Assembly (NCBI RefSeq): GCF_005155025.1
Contig: NZ_CP039731.1
Span: forward strand, 3,782,001 to 3,846,000
Origin: Aquitalea aquatilis
GTDB lineage: Bacteria; Pseudomonadota; Gammaproteobacteria; Burkholderiales; Chromobacteriaceae
Reading direction: 5' to 3'
Length of the DNA stretch: 64,000 bases
Below, one piece after another: positions 1-11,534 of the stretch (positions are counted from its first letter, which is position 1; the number at the start of each line of letters is the position of its first letter). The position numbers were made by a program, and so were the translations under genes. The notes beneath the pieces were generated by a model that ran no database searches, was not told where the DNA came from, and was given only the letters and a program-made list of their open reading frames with translations.

Positions 1-3000
1 TCAATCAATCCTTCCGCAACATTGCCATCAAAATCAAAGAAGCTATCAATCTGAATACGGTCGCCGGTATCGCGGCCGTTGGCATCCTGGATATTGATCC
101 AAACTGTCGTTGCATCTCGTGTCAGACGCAGCCGATCAGGTGTTATGTCCGCGCTGAGGAAAACCAGTACATCCTGACCGGAACTATCGTAAATACGGTC
201 TTGCCCATCGCCAATTTGAAATTGGTAGGTGTCATTACCTGCAGCGCCGAACAGCAAGTCATTACCTTTATGTCCTTGAATGACATCGTTTCGATCGCGT
301 CCAATAATAGTATCGTCGGCATCCGTACCCAACTCGGCAACGATATCAAGCAGTTGCTGCTCCAACTGTGGGTTATACAAGGATAAATCATGTAATACGG
401 ATAGAATGCCCGCCTTGATCGGATCATTCGGGTCCATTGCAGTAAGCGCTGCCTGCATGGCAGGGAAATCAATTGCCATCCCCTGAGAAGCAGAAGAAAA
501 GGCACTATTGATAAAATCCAGCTTTCCGGCATAGACCGTTTGTGCCAGCAACTCAGCCTGGAAGAATTTTTTGAATTTTTCATACTCGGCAATAAGCACG
601 GGAGCTGCCTTGCCGTGCGGGTTAGGGTCACGCGTCCCCCAGCACCAGGTGCCCAGATATCCCCGGCCAGACAGATGCTCCAGCGTAACCAGTTGGCGCG
701 CATCCATCACATGGCCATAACCATTACTGGAGTCACGGCTATTGGGGTCTACGCCTTCAGAACCGGTCCAACGATAAATGATATTATCGAGTGGATTGGA
801 TGCCGGATTGGCGATGTAATTTTCAACCATCTTGCGCAGTGTGGCATCACCTGCCATGGCGGTACGCAAGTCATGCACCTGGCCAAAGCCGATGGCATCA
901 GGCAACTGATAAAGATCCATATCGATTTCATCCGGTGTGCTGTCGATACGGTTCTGATTATTGGTCTTGAACCAGACATCCACCGCCGCCGCGCTGGATC
1001 CGTCATTACGGATAACCGAGCCGGTCTGCCCCAGGGTATTGCCATTGGCATCAACGCTATTGGTGTCGGTGTACGCGGTATTGATGGCCTTGATGCCAGC
1101 CTGGGCCAGCGTCAATAACTCACCGTCATCGGTCACACCATCTCCATTGGCATCACGCCAGATATGCAGATCGGCAAAAATCTTGTCTGCTGCATCAATC
1201 TTGCCATCGCCATTGTCGTCAAAAGACGCAAGAGCCCGGAAACCGTTGGCAGCAGCCGAACCATCCGCGGCCAGCGTATTACTGCCAAACAACTCTCCAC
1301 CATTATTGATCTGGCCATCACCGTTCAGATCACGCACCAGCAGGCCATCATCCGCCCCCACCCAGGCGGTTTGCTCTTGCAAGCCATCCTTGTTGTGATC
1401 GAAGTAATGCGCACCAATACCGACGGTTTCGACACCATCACCATCCAGATCAATCACAATGGGAGAAGTAATGGGCTCTGCCTTGCCCATATTCGGCCCC
1501 GGAGGCAATGGCGGGTCTTCTTCCAGCAGATGAATACCCAGGTCATGGTTTTTATACTTATCAATCACTAGGCCGTTGTTAACGGTGAGCTTGTTACCCA
1601 CTAATACGTAAGTAAATCGACCATCCTTACTCTTATAGACGCCAGCTGGATCGTCTTTTTGGTGCACACCACCAGTCAATAACGACTTGCTAGCAATAAG
1701 CTCATTTTTCTTGAAATAGACCTCACCTTTTCCATCATCATCAAGAATATAATCTTGCATGTCGGTAATATACGAATCAAAGCCCCCCCCACCTTTTAAT
1801 GTATCGCGCCCGACTCCCCCAACAAGAAGATCACGCCCATCGCCCCCCAGTAGAACATCCTGGCCATTACCACCGAAAATTTTGTCATCACCTGCCCCCC
1901 CTGCCAAGAGGTCATCACCATCCATCCCAAACAGAATGTCATTCCCATCTCCAGCATCAAAAATATCTGAAGATATTCCGCCAACTACAGCATCATTACT
2001 CTTTCCAACGGAAGTACCAGACAAACCGCCACCTCCCTGCTGAATAAACCAGCCATCTTTGGCAATCAAATCTGAATACACATTGGTAGTACTTTCTACC
2101 ACATACTTTTTAACCGCATCGGCCAGCATAGGCAATGACTTGTATGTTTTTGCACCAATCGTACTGTACTTGAACGACACGCCTCCGCCAGACTGCTCAA
2201 AAAAACCAGCGGCGGTTGCCGCAGGGTCCTTATAGTTAAAATATTCAACTACCGCTAGCGTCAAAGCCTTTTTAACATCATCCCCACCAGCAACACCTGC
2301 ACTCCCGGCAATTTTACCCAACTCCACAGCGAATCTTTCAAGCAAGGGGAAATCACTACCATCCATTTGCTTAATATATAATTTACTTAAAATATCTTTT
2401 TCATTAGAATTTTGCGGATCCCTTGCGTAATACATTTCATCAAACAAAACTTCAAGTGAGAATTTATTACCTCTAATAGCCTGAGCAAAGGCTGGCGACG
2501 CAATCATCGCAGCAAGTAGTGTCATAGAGTGCAAGTTCACCCGTGCAGAATCCAACGGCGAACTGAATGCACCATCCAACATGGTTTGCTTACCAACATC
2601 AATAATAGTTTCATTACCAAAAACCACATTCTTGAATGGGGCACCATCCCATAAAGTGGTAGCCCTGAGGTAAAACAATGCCTCACCCGAAACCGAATAC
2701 GACCGAATAGCACCAACACGCGCATCATACGAATCGAATGGATGCAAAATATAATCATTCAATGCAGAATCAACATAGCCACGCGCCAATAAATTTGCTG
2801 CATAGATAGAAACCGTTTTCAAATTTGCGGCAGTCGGGGCGAATGGTGCAGGATCAAAAATAACAGCTGATTTATTGAAGAAAACTCCCATCAGCGATGC
2901 CAAACCTCCACCCAGCGAGTGCCCCGTAAAGGTAATATTAGCAGTGGGGTGCTCCTTCCGAACCTTCTCGTACACCAACATCGCATCCAAAACCTGAGAT

Positions 3001-3269
3001 GAATACTCCCCGGCTCCTGCTGGTATATTTCCAGACAAAAAATCTAGCGCTTTGCCCTCATTCGTCCCCGTGTAGGCAATAACAATATCATTGCCACTAG
3101 AGAAAACACCATAAGAAAATCCTAGATTAACCACATCCGATAGCCACCCACCATCACCAACACTATCCAGAACATTCCACCCCAAAGGAACTGTGGTTTT
3201 GTTTGCAGGCGTTCTACGATAAACAGAATTAGCCAATTGAGCATATACAGCATCAGAAATAGTACTCAT
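1..3269 (-). CDS. RTX-type secreted lipase, C-terminus beyond window edge
   Basis: Open reading frame with no stop before the left edge (at least 1089 residues). The N-terminal ~300 residues resemble a class 3 lipase: the nucleophile elbow GHSLGGG places the serine near residue 118. Glycine/aspartate nonapeptide RTX repeats (pattern GGxGxDxL) lie at about nt 1780-1990, followed by EF-hand-like calcium loops (DLNGDGQINNGGELFG and DANGDGVTDDGE, nt about 1100-1340) and a second RTX block at about nt 170-340. Such proteins are exported in one step by type I secretion and fold outside in calcium; the uncleaved secretion signal would lie beyond the window. It is the last gene of the downstream-reading HlyB/HlyD operon. 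The start ATG follows GAGGGTAATGAG. Lipase fold and RTX nature are clear; the natural substrate is unknown. Confidence 0.88.
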   Translation of the reverse strand, partial: MSTISDAVYAQLANSVYRRTPANKTTVPLGWNVLDSVGDGGWLSDVVNLGFSYGVFSSGNDIVIAYTGTNEGKALDFLSGNIPAGAGEYSSQVLDAMLVYEKVRKEHPTANITFTGHSLGGGLASLMGVFFNKSAVIFDPAPFAPTAANLKTVSIYAANLLARGYVDSALNDYILHPFDSYDARVGAIRSYSVSGEALFYLRATTLWDGAPFKNVVFGNETIIDVGKQTMLDGAFSSPLDSARVNLHSMTLLAAMIASPAFAQAIRGNKFSLEVLFDEMYYARDPQNSNEKDILSKLYIKQMDGSDFPLLERFAVELGKIAGSAGVAGGDDVKKALTLAVVEYFNYKDPAATAAGFFEQSGGGVSFKYSTIGAKTYKSLPMLADAVKKYVVESTTNVYSDLIAKDGWFIQQGGGGLSGTSVGKSNDAVVGGISSDIFDAGDGNDILFGMDGDDLLAGGAGDDKIFGGNGQDVLLGGDGRDLLVGGVGRDTLKGGGGFDSYITDMQDYILDDDGKGEVYFKKNELIASKSLLTGGVHQKDDPAGVYKSKDGRFTYVLVGNKLTVNNGLVIDKYKNHDLGIHLLEEDPPLPPGPNMGKAEPITSPIVIDLDGDGVETVGIGAHYFDHNKDGLQEQTAWVGADDGLLVRDLNGDGQINNGGELFGSNTLAADGSAAANGFRALASFDDNGDGKIDAADKIFADLHIWRDANGDGVTDDGELLTLAQAGIKAINTAYTDTNSVDANGNTLGQTGSVIRNDGSSAAAVDVWFKTNNQNRIDSTPDEIDMDLYQLPDAIGFGQVHDLRTAMAGDATLRKMVENYIANPASNPLDNIIYRWTGSEGVDPNSRDSSNGYGHVMDARQLVTLEHLSGRGYLGTWCWGTRDPNPHGKAAPVLIAEYEKFKKFFQAELLAQTVYAGKLDFINSAFSSASQGMAIDFPAMQAALTAMDPNDPIKAGILSVLHDLSLYNPQLEQQLLDIVAELGTDADDTIIGRDRNDVIQGHKGNDLLFGAAGNDTYQFQIGDGQDRIYDSSGQDVLVFLSADITPDRLRLTRDATTVWINIQDANGRDTGDRIQIDSFFDFDGNVAEGLI

Positions 3270-3318
3270 CTCATTACCCTCTATTCAATATGTGCAATTA
3301 ACATAGACAACCACAACC

Positions 3319-3930
3319 TCACCGACACCCACCACTTTCCACGAGCAACTCCGCCATAGTTGCTACTTTTAAATACTGAATAAAAATTCGACCATCTCCT
3401 TTTATTCTAGCTATTTTCTTATCTCGCAATGTCAAATCATCCATCGTGTCATTTCTAATACCCGGCCCCAAATTAGTTAGCCTCCCCACCAATCTGGCAT
3501 CCAACTTCACCTGTTGCCATTTACCATCCTTTTCAATAAACTGGGTATAGGGTTGATAAGGTTTACCCAGCGCTAACATACGCTCACAGGTATAAGCAGT
3601 CGCCACAATAAACCATCTACCATCCGGGTAGCGATCTATCAGAATTGGCACATAAGGCTGTATCCAAATGGGCGGGGTATGCTCTACTGCAGCACCATTC
3701 ACCATTAACACCCACTCCATTACTTCCCCACCGCCCTCGCCCCAAGGGCCAACTCCATTTATCCAGTTAAAATTTCTGACCGAAATGATTTTCCCGGACT
3801 CCAGTTGCACCTCTTCCTTCCAGCTAACCGGCCACCATGCCCTGATAACCAAACAACAAACAAGCAATGCAATGAACACCAATGCACCACGTATCTTATC
3901 CGCCAACAACCACTGCCATATTCTTTGCAT
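3319..3930 (-). CDS. Membrane-anchored protein of unknown function in RTX operon
   Basis: A 203-residue protein I do not recognise. Residues ~14-32 form one hydrophobic helix after a short basic start, so it is probably anchored in the inner membrane with the remainder in the periplasm. The soluble part has many Trp and Gly residues (e.g. NFNWINGVGPWGEGGG) and Cys near residues 114 and 202. It lies 46 bp after the HlyD-like gene and 49 bp before the RTX lipase in the same direction, so a role in secretion, folding or self-protection for the lipase is plausible by position only. No signal peptidase site or known catalytic motif is apparent. Confidence 0.7.
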   Translation of the reverse strand: MQRIWQWLLADKIRGALVFIALLVCCLVIRAWWPVSWKEEVQLESGKIISVRNFNWINGVGPWGEGGGEVMEWVLMVNGAAVEHTPPIWIQPYVPILIDRYPDGRWFIVATAYTCERMLALGKPYQPYTQFIEKDGKWQQVKLDARLVGRLTNLGPGIRNDTMDDLTLRDKKIARIKGDGRIFIQYLKVATMAELLVESGGCR

Positions 3931-3976
3931 GATTTATCCACTCAACAAAACGAGTCATTAAAAACTTCAGCACCCT

Positions 3977-5398
3977 TTATCGCTCCCGTAATCCCTCACT
4001 CGCATACTCCTGTAAAGGGCTCAGGAAATAACTGATCACTCTGCGCTTGCCTGTTTTTATTTCCGTACTCACCACCATGCCTGAGGTCAGATTTACCCGG
4101 GTACCATCGATATCCAGATGGGTCTGTTTCAACTTCACCCGGGCCTGATAAATCAGCCCTTTCTTTTCATCCTGTATGGCATCGTGGCTGACACTTTCCA
4201 CCGTGCCTTGCAAATAGCCGTAACGGGTATAGGGGAAGCTTTCTATCTTGATGGTGGCACTCTGCCCGGGTTTGACGAAGCCAATGTCCTTGTTTTCCAC
4301 CTGTGCTTCGACCTCCAGGGTTTCGTTGTCCGGCACAATCGCCATCAAGGCCTCCGCTTCTTTCACCACCCCGCCGACGGTATGGATCGCCAGTTGCTGC
4401 ACGGTGCCGGTGACCGGTGCAGTCAAGCGGGTCAAGGCCTTGCGCTGACCGGTTTTCTTGGTGTCTTCGCCGGACTGGGTAATCTGGTCCTGTGCGGCGC
4501 GCAGCTTGTCCAGAGCATCGCTCTTGAAGTTTGCCGTCAGCGAGTTCAGCTCTTTTTGCTGATTGGCGATGGCGGCGCTGATTTCACGCAGACGGCTACG
4601 CTGGGTGGCCAAGTCCCCCTGTTGCTCGATACGGTTTTGTTCTTTTTCCAGATAGGCGTGTTTGGAGATGTAGTTATCCGCCAGCAAACCCTGGTAGTCC
4701 TTCTCCCGGTCCTGGGCAATCTTTACCGTTGCTTCCAGTTTGGCCACCTGCTGGCGCGTGGTATTCAGTTCGGCCTCGCGTTGTTGCAAGGTGGCGTTGA
4801 GCGCCTCCCGCTTGGCCTGAAATGCCTGCCATTGACCGACTGCCAGTGTTTCTTCAGCCAATCTTTGGGTTTCGGTCACCCCTTCCACCTTACCCAGCTG
4901 TGGCAACTGGCCGGCTTGCAGCGCAACCAGCAAGGACTGATAACGGGCGGCTGCCAGATTGGCGACATCCAGTGCTTCGTCGGCTTTCTGGTAATCAGCA
5001 CTGGCACTGGTGGCATCCAGTTCGATCAGGAGCTGATCTGCCTTCACATGTTGGCCATCCTTGACATAAATAGCCTTTACCACGGCGGTTTCCAGCGGCT
5101 GGACGACTTTGGTGCGCCCTCCCACCAGGGTTTTGCCGTTGGCGACGGCGACCACGTCCAGTTGCCCCACGCAGGCCCAGAGCATGGCAACGAGGAACAA
5201 AGCCACGATGATGCGCATGCTCCAGCGCGGCGCTGGCGAAACCGGGCTATCGGTCAACTCCAGGTGAGCAGGCAGAAAGGCAAGCTCCTGCTCCTGCCGC
5301 TGCGGCGGGTCCAGCGTATCGCGCAGCGACCAACTGACCTGGAATGCCTGACAGTAGCGTTGAATAAAGTCGGCAGCACCTTGCAGTAGATGTTTCAT
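3977..5398 (-). CDS. Type I secretion membrane fusion protein (HlyD family)
   Basis: This 473-residue protein bridges the inner-membrane ABC exporter to an outer-membrane channel. A cytoplasmic N-terminus (~58 residues) precedes a single membrane helix (IIVALFLVAMLWACVGQLD). Next come a lipoyl/barrel-sandwich half motif (VKAIYVKDGQHVKADQLLIELDA), a long heptad-rich coiled coil (~145-300), the second barrel-sandwich half (LTAPVTGTVQQLAIHTVGG) and a C-terminal beta barrel, the order typical of HlyD. Length matches the family (~475). Its ATG lies 6 bp after the HlyB-like stop codon with GGAT upstream, so the two are co-transcribed. No TolC-type outer-membrane partner is in the window. Confidence 0.93.
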   Translation of the reverse strand: MKHLLQGAADFIQRYCQAFQVSWSLRDTLDPPQRQEQELAFLPAHLELTDSPVSPAPRWSMRIIVALFLVAMLWACVGQLDVVAVANGKTLVGGRTKVVQPLETAVVKAIYVKDGQHVKADQLLIELDATSASADYQKADEALDVANLAAARYQSLLVALQAGQLPQLGKVEGVTETQRLAEETLAVGQWQAFQAKREALNATLQQREAELNTTRQQVAKLEATVKIAQDREKDYQGLLADNYISKHAYLEKEQNRIEQQGDLATQRSRLREISAAIANQQKELNSLTANFKSDALDKLRAAQDQITQSGEDTKKTGQRKALTRLTAPVTGTVQQLAIHTVGGVVKEAEALMAIVPDNETLEVEAQVENKDIGFVKPGQSATIKIESFPYTRYGYLQGTVESVSHDAIQDEKKGLIYQARVKLKQTHLDIDGTRVNLTSGMVVSTEIKTGKRRVISYFLSPLQEYASEGLRER

Positions 5399-5404
5399 GC
5401 TGTT

Positions 5405-7558
<2,154 letters not shown>

Positions 7559-7608
7559 GTAAAGTTTCTTAACATTAATTAACAATTAATGCGAAGGGTA
7601 CTCCACTC

Positions 7609-7638
7609 ATTATGACAGTCAAGTAATGTCAGTCACAA
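7609..7638 (-). promoter_or_regulatory. Possible sigma70 promoter of the type I secretion operon
   Basis: On the minus strand TTGTGA (four of six -35 positions) is followed by 18 nt and CATAAT (five of six -10 positions), about 50 bp before the ABC transporter start in AT-rich DNA. It is a weak match found by eye only. Confidence 0.3.
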
Positions 7639-7691
7639 ATCGAACACAATTCGTCATAATCAGGATATGAAAACAACATGGCAGTAAATGA

Positions 7692-8840
7692 TTGCCCCCC
7701 GCATTGAATGGCACGTGACTTAGAGTCCAATCCACTCACACTGAAGAACAGATCATCAGCGCTCTGCACGAAGAGGAAGCGGGAATGCCTGTTGCAGAGT
7801 TGTGCCGCAAGCACACTTCCTCGGAAGCCAGCCATTACCTCTAACGCAACAAATTCGGCAGTATGAATGTCCCCGAGGACAAGCGCCTCAAGAAGCTGGA
7901 GACCGAGAATGCGCGCTTGAAGAAACTGCTGGCAGAGACCATGCTTGAGAACAAAATTGCCAAAGAGGCTCTGCAAAATAAGTGGTAAGCGCACCGTCAC
8001 GGCGGGAGCTGGTGCGCCCTCTGGTGGGCAAAGGACTCAGCGAGCGTCGATCGCTACATCTAGCCAGCATGAGCCCCTGTTCATTTCGCTACAAGCCCAC
8101 TACCGACCGTAATGCTGCCTTGAAAGTGCAGATCATTGCGCTCGCACAATGGCACCGTCGCTACGGAGCCCGCATGATCTATTTGAAGCTGCGGCAGTGC
8201 GCATGGTAGTCCATCGCACGCGGGTTGGATCGACTCTATGCCGAGGTGGGTTTGCAAATTCGACTGTGCAAGCGCAAGAAAATCCCCTTGGCAGACCGTC
8301 ACCCGCTGGCTCGCCCTTTGGCACCAATCAGGTCTAGTCGATGGACCTCGTGCTCGACCAGACGGCAGAGGGTCGTATCATCAAGAATTTGACGGTGGTC
8401 AATGATGCCATGCATGAGGCAGTGACCATTGTTCCGGAACACGCGATGGGATGTCAGCATCTGACCCGCACCTTCGATCAGGTGGCGAAGACACGTGGCT
8501 TGCCCAAAGCCATCCGGACCGATAACAGCAAGGAGTTCTGCAGTCGCGCCATGCTCACCTAGGCGTCAACTCTTCCTCATCGAACCGGGCAAGCCCAATC
8601 AGAGCACTGATATCGAATCTTTCAACGTGCGTTTCCGGGATGAGTGCCTGAACGAACACTGGTTCACTCGCCTGCACCATGCCCAGGTTGTTATCGAAGC
8701 CTGGCGTAGGGAATACAACAACGAAAGGCCCAAGAAAGCACTGGATGGTTTGACACCGGCAGTCTATGCCAAATCGTTTACAGAAAAATTAGGTAAATTA
8801 AGCTCGGACTTTAAAGCCCTCTGTTACTGACAGTGGAGGG
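7692..8840 (+). mobile_element. Degenerate IS3-family (IS407-like) element, copy 1
   Basis: About 1.15 kb related along its length to the copy at 27144-28256. The left end is C-rich (TTGCCCCCCGCATTGAATGG) and the right end is GACAGTGGAGGGATG, roughly inverted relatives. It keeps the orfA-orfB order but is broken in several places. It lies between the type I secretion operon and the c-di-GMP gene block, in the same orientation as copy 2. The exact ends and any target duplication are uncertain because both ends have drifted. Confidence 0.8.
7740..8830 (+). pseudogene. Remnant of IS3-family transposase orfA and orfB
   Basis: orfA has lost its start codon and first residues through a ~27-bp deletion relative to copy 2 (it enters at THTEEQIISAL...), although its end (ENAR.KKLLAETMLENKIAKEALQNKW) is readable up to about 7988. 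orfB begins over the orfA stop and keeps GKGLSERRSLHLASMSP, then is interrupted by TAG near 8206 and again near 8562, where about 15 bases are missing. The DDE catalytic region is partly visible (IRTDNSKEF, with G changed to [19 protein letters not shown]). Unlike copy 2 it retains a full C-terminus. It cannot encode an active transposase. Confidence 0.8.
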
Positions 8841-8849
8841 ATGTCGTAT

Positions 8850-11534
8850 CTACGGCATTCTGCTTGCTTGTGTCGTAAGCAATTCAACAAATGCATCAAC
8901 CGGCACTGGACGACTCAGCAGGTAGCCCTGATACAGATCACAGTGAATGCTTTGCAGGAAATCAAGCTGCGCCCGGGTTTCCACCCCCTCAGCAATGACT
9001 TCAAACCCCATGGTATCTGCAAGTGCCACAATCGTTTTGGCAATGGCTGCATCATTTGGGTCACTGAGGATTTCCTTGACAAAGGACTGATCAATTTTCA
9101 GCTGATCAATGGGCAGGCGCTTCAGGTAGTTGAGAGAAGAATAGCCAGAACCGAAATCATCTAGTGAGAATTTCAGACCCAGTGCTTTCAATGCACACAT
9201 TTTTACAACGGTAGCAGGAAGGTCATCCAGAAATAGGCTTTCAGTAATTTCGAGCTTCAGGTTCATACCATCACATTCATGTTCATCCAGAATGGCTTTG
9301 ACATGCTCGACAAAATTTTCCTGCCGCATTTGCTGTGCACTGACATTAACCGCAATCGAGATGCTTTCGGCTTCACCGGCAAGACGCCACTGACGCAGCT
9401 GCATGCATACCTGCTCCAGCACCCAACTTCCCATTTGCACGATAAACCCCGTTTCCTCTGCTAGAGGTATGAATTTAGCGGGTGAAATCATGCCCAGGCG
9501 AGAATGCTGCCATCTTAACAGGGCTTCAGCCCCAATAATCCGCCCTGCACTATTCCACTGCGGCTGGTAATAAATCACCAGTTCACGATTGGCAATGCTA
9601 TTTTTTAGCTCACTTTCCAGCGCTACCCTTTCCAATACCGCTTTTTGCATTTCAGGATCATAAAAGCAGAGTGCGTCTCGGCCCATTCTTTTGGCTTGAT
9701 ACATAGCCAAATCGGCTTCTTTGAGTAACTCCTCAGGAGTGGTGTTATGTAGACCAAACAAAGTTACTCCAATACTGGGAGTAATTCTTAATGTCTCGTT
9801 GCGGATATCCAATGTAGCACTAATTGCTTCACGCACCTTCTCACCAGCACTTCGGGCACTCTGGGTGGCATCGAAAATGCTCGAGCTGGAAAACTCTTGC
9901 ATAATGACAAACTCATCACCACCAAAACGCGCTACCGTATCATTACTCCTGACGCAATCACGCAAGCGCAGTGCGGTCTGCTGTAATAAAAGGTCACCGA
10001 TATCATGCCCTAAAGTGTCATTGATATCTTTGAAACCATCCAGATCTATAAAATACAGGGCACCAATCTTCCCGGATTGTACGCAGGACTTTATCGCATG
10101 GTGTAAGCGGTCGATCAGCAGCTCCCGATTAGCCAGACCGGTCAGCTTGTCAGAAAAGGACAGACGCAAAATTTCTTCTTCATTTCTTTTCTTTTCTGTT
10201 GCATCAAGAATAGTGGCAACATAGTTACTGATTTCCCCATCATCGCCCAAAACGGTATTATAAGACATAATGCCGGGAAAGAAGTTACCACTTTTGTGAC
10301 GCCCCCAAGCCTCTCCCTGCCACTTGCCTTCTCGGATAATCTTGTCCCACATGTTTTTATAAAAATCCTGATTATGCTGAGAGGACTCAAGCAGAGCAAT
10401 ACTCTTACCAATTACATCGTGAGAAGAATAGCCAGTAATTCTTGAAAAAGATGAATTAGTTGCAATAATTTTTGTATTTTTATCAGTAATAACTACCCCT
10501 TCGGCACTACTTTCGAAAAAAGTTGCCGCCTGCCTTAGGTCATCTTCCATTTTCTTGCGGTCAGTAATATCCAGCATCAAGCCGACCAAGCCACCAACCG
10601 TTCCATCCTTATTGGTAAAAGTCGCCTTGTGAAAAATTACATCACGATATCCAACATCAGCATATAAAACTTTGCTTTCATAGATTTCAGAGCCAGGATG
10701 TTTGAACAAGCGGATATCTGACTCAACATAGGAATCGGCCAGCTCTTTAGGTGCGATATCATAAGGTGTCTTGCCGATCAGCTCGGCAGATGTCATTCCG
10801 ATATAGGCCTCGAACGCTTTATTGCAACCGAGGTAACGAAAGTCCTTGTCCTTGTAAAAGACAGGACCGGGGATGGCATCAATTAGCTGTTCTTCAAAAT
10901 GCAGCTGCTGCGATAGCTCGACCGTCCTGGCGCGTACTTTTTCTTCAAGAATTTCATGATGTCTGAGCAGTTCGTTCTCGGCATTTTTGAAGCGACTCCG
11001 ATCTTCCAACATCCATACCATGCCATGTGTAACATCATGAGCACGGGTGGCGTATCCGATCACATTGACCCACACGGCCTCACGTGTTCTGGAATACAAA
11101 TAAAGCTCCCGATGGAAAGCCCTCCCACCATCTTGCAGGGTCGCTACCTCATCCAGAAAATCAGCATATTCTTGCGGTGAAGAAAACAATATTCCAGGCG
11201 AACTTTCCGTTGCATCCGGATACTGAAAAATTTCAACAAACTTATGATTATGCCTGACAATCCTACCTTCATTGATAAATACAATAGCGACCGGGGCATT
11301 TTCCATGAATAACTCGATAAATTCAACAGAATTACGTAAGGCCTCTGTCCTCTCTTTTACCTGCTCCTCAAGCAAATACGTACTCTGAAATAATTTATAA
11401 TCGGTATTTTTGGCGTTGACATTACTCTCGACCTGATACATCAGCGCATTGATAATCTTGTTCCGGCGCTGTATTTCTTCCAGCAAGCCAGCATTGTCAT
11501 CAAGCTCGCACCGGATATCTAGCATATCCATCAT
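8850..11534 (-). CDS. PAS-PAS-PAS-GGDEF-EAL c-di-GMP turnover protein
   Basis: A cytoplasmic 894-residue protein without a membrane segment. A coiled coil (residues ~15-70) leads to three PAS sensor domains (~70-190, 215-335, 340-455), a GGDEF domain with intact GGDEF near residue 538 and RxxD inhibitory site (RSND) five residues before it, and an EAL domain with EALLRW near 668, DDFGSG, KIDQSF and AEGVET, i.e. all usual catalytic residues. It could therefore make and/or degrade c-di-GMP; dual proteins often work mainly as phosphodiesterases. Its ATG overlaps the stop of the upstream FIST gene by four bases (ATGA), which implies translational coupling and a sensor-effector pair. Confidence 0.92.
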   Translation of the reverse strand: MMDMLDIRCELDDNAGLLEEIQRRNKIINALMYQVESNVNAKNTDYKLFQSTYLLEEQVKERTEALRNSVEFIELFMENAPVAIVFINEGRIVRHNHKFVEIFQYPDATESSPGILFSSPQEYADFLDEVATLQDGGRAFHRELYLYSRTREAVWVNVIGYATRAHDVTHGMVWMLEDRSRFKNAENELLRHHEILEEKVRARTVELSQQLHFEEQLIDAIPGPVFYKDKDFRYLGCNKAFEAYIGMTSAELIGKTPYDIAPKELADSYVESDIRLFKHPGSEIYESKVLYADVGYRDVIFHKATFTNKDGTVGGLVGLMLDITDRKKMEDDLRQAATFFESSAEGVVITDKNTKIIATNSSFSRITGYSSHDVIGKSIALLESSQHNQDFYKNMWDKIIREGKWQGEAWGRHKSGNFFPGIMSYNTVLGDDGEISNYVATILDATEKKRNEEEILRLSFSDKLTGLANRELLIDRLHHAIKSCVQSGKIGALYFIDLDGFKDINDTLGHDIGDLLLQQTALRLRDCVRSNDTVARFGGDEFVIMQEFSSSSIFDATQSARSAGEKVREAISATLDIRNETLRITPSIGVTLFGLHNTTPEELLKEADLAMYQAKRMGRDALCFYDPEMQKAVLERVALESELKNSIANRELVIYYQPQWNSAGRIIGAEALLRWQHSRLGMISPAKFIPLAEETGFIVQMGSWVLEQVCMQLRQWRLAGEAESISIAVNVSAQQMRQENFVEHVKAILDEHECDGMNLKLEITESLFLDDLPATVVKMCALKALGLKFSLDDFGSGYSSLNYLKRLPIDQLKIDQSFVKEILSDPNDAAIAKTIVALADTMGFEVIAEGVETRAQLDFLQSIHCDLYQGYLLSRPVPVDAFVELLTTQASRMP

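Noticed and set aside
4118-5389. 423-residue plus-strand reading frame
   Set aside because: Lies wholly antisense to the clear HlyD-family gene and has no domain pattern; a coding shadow.
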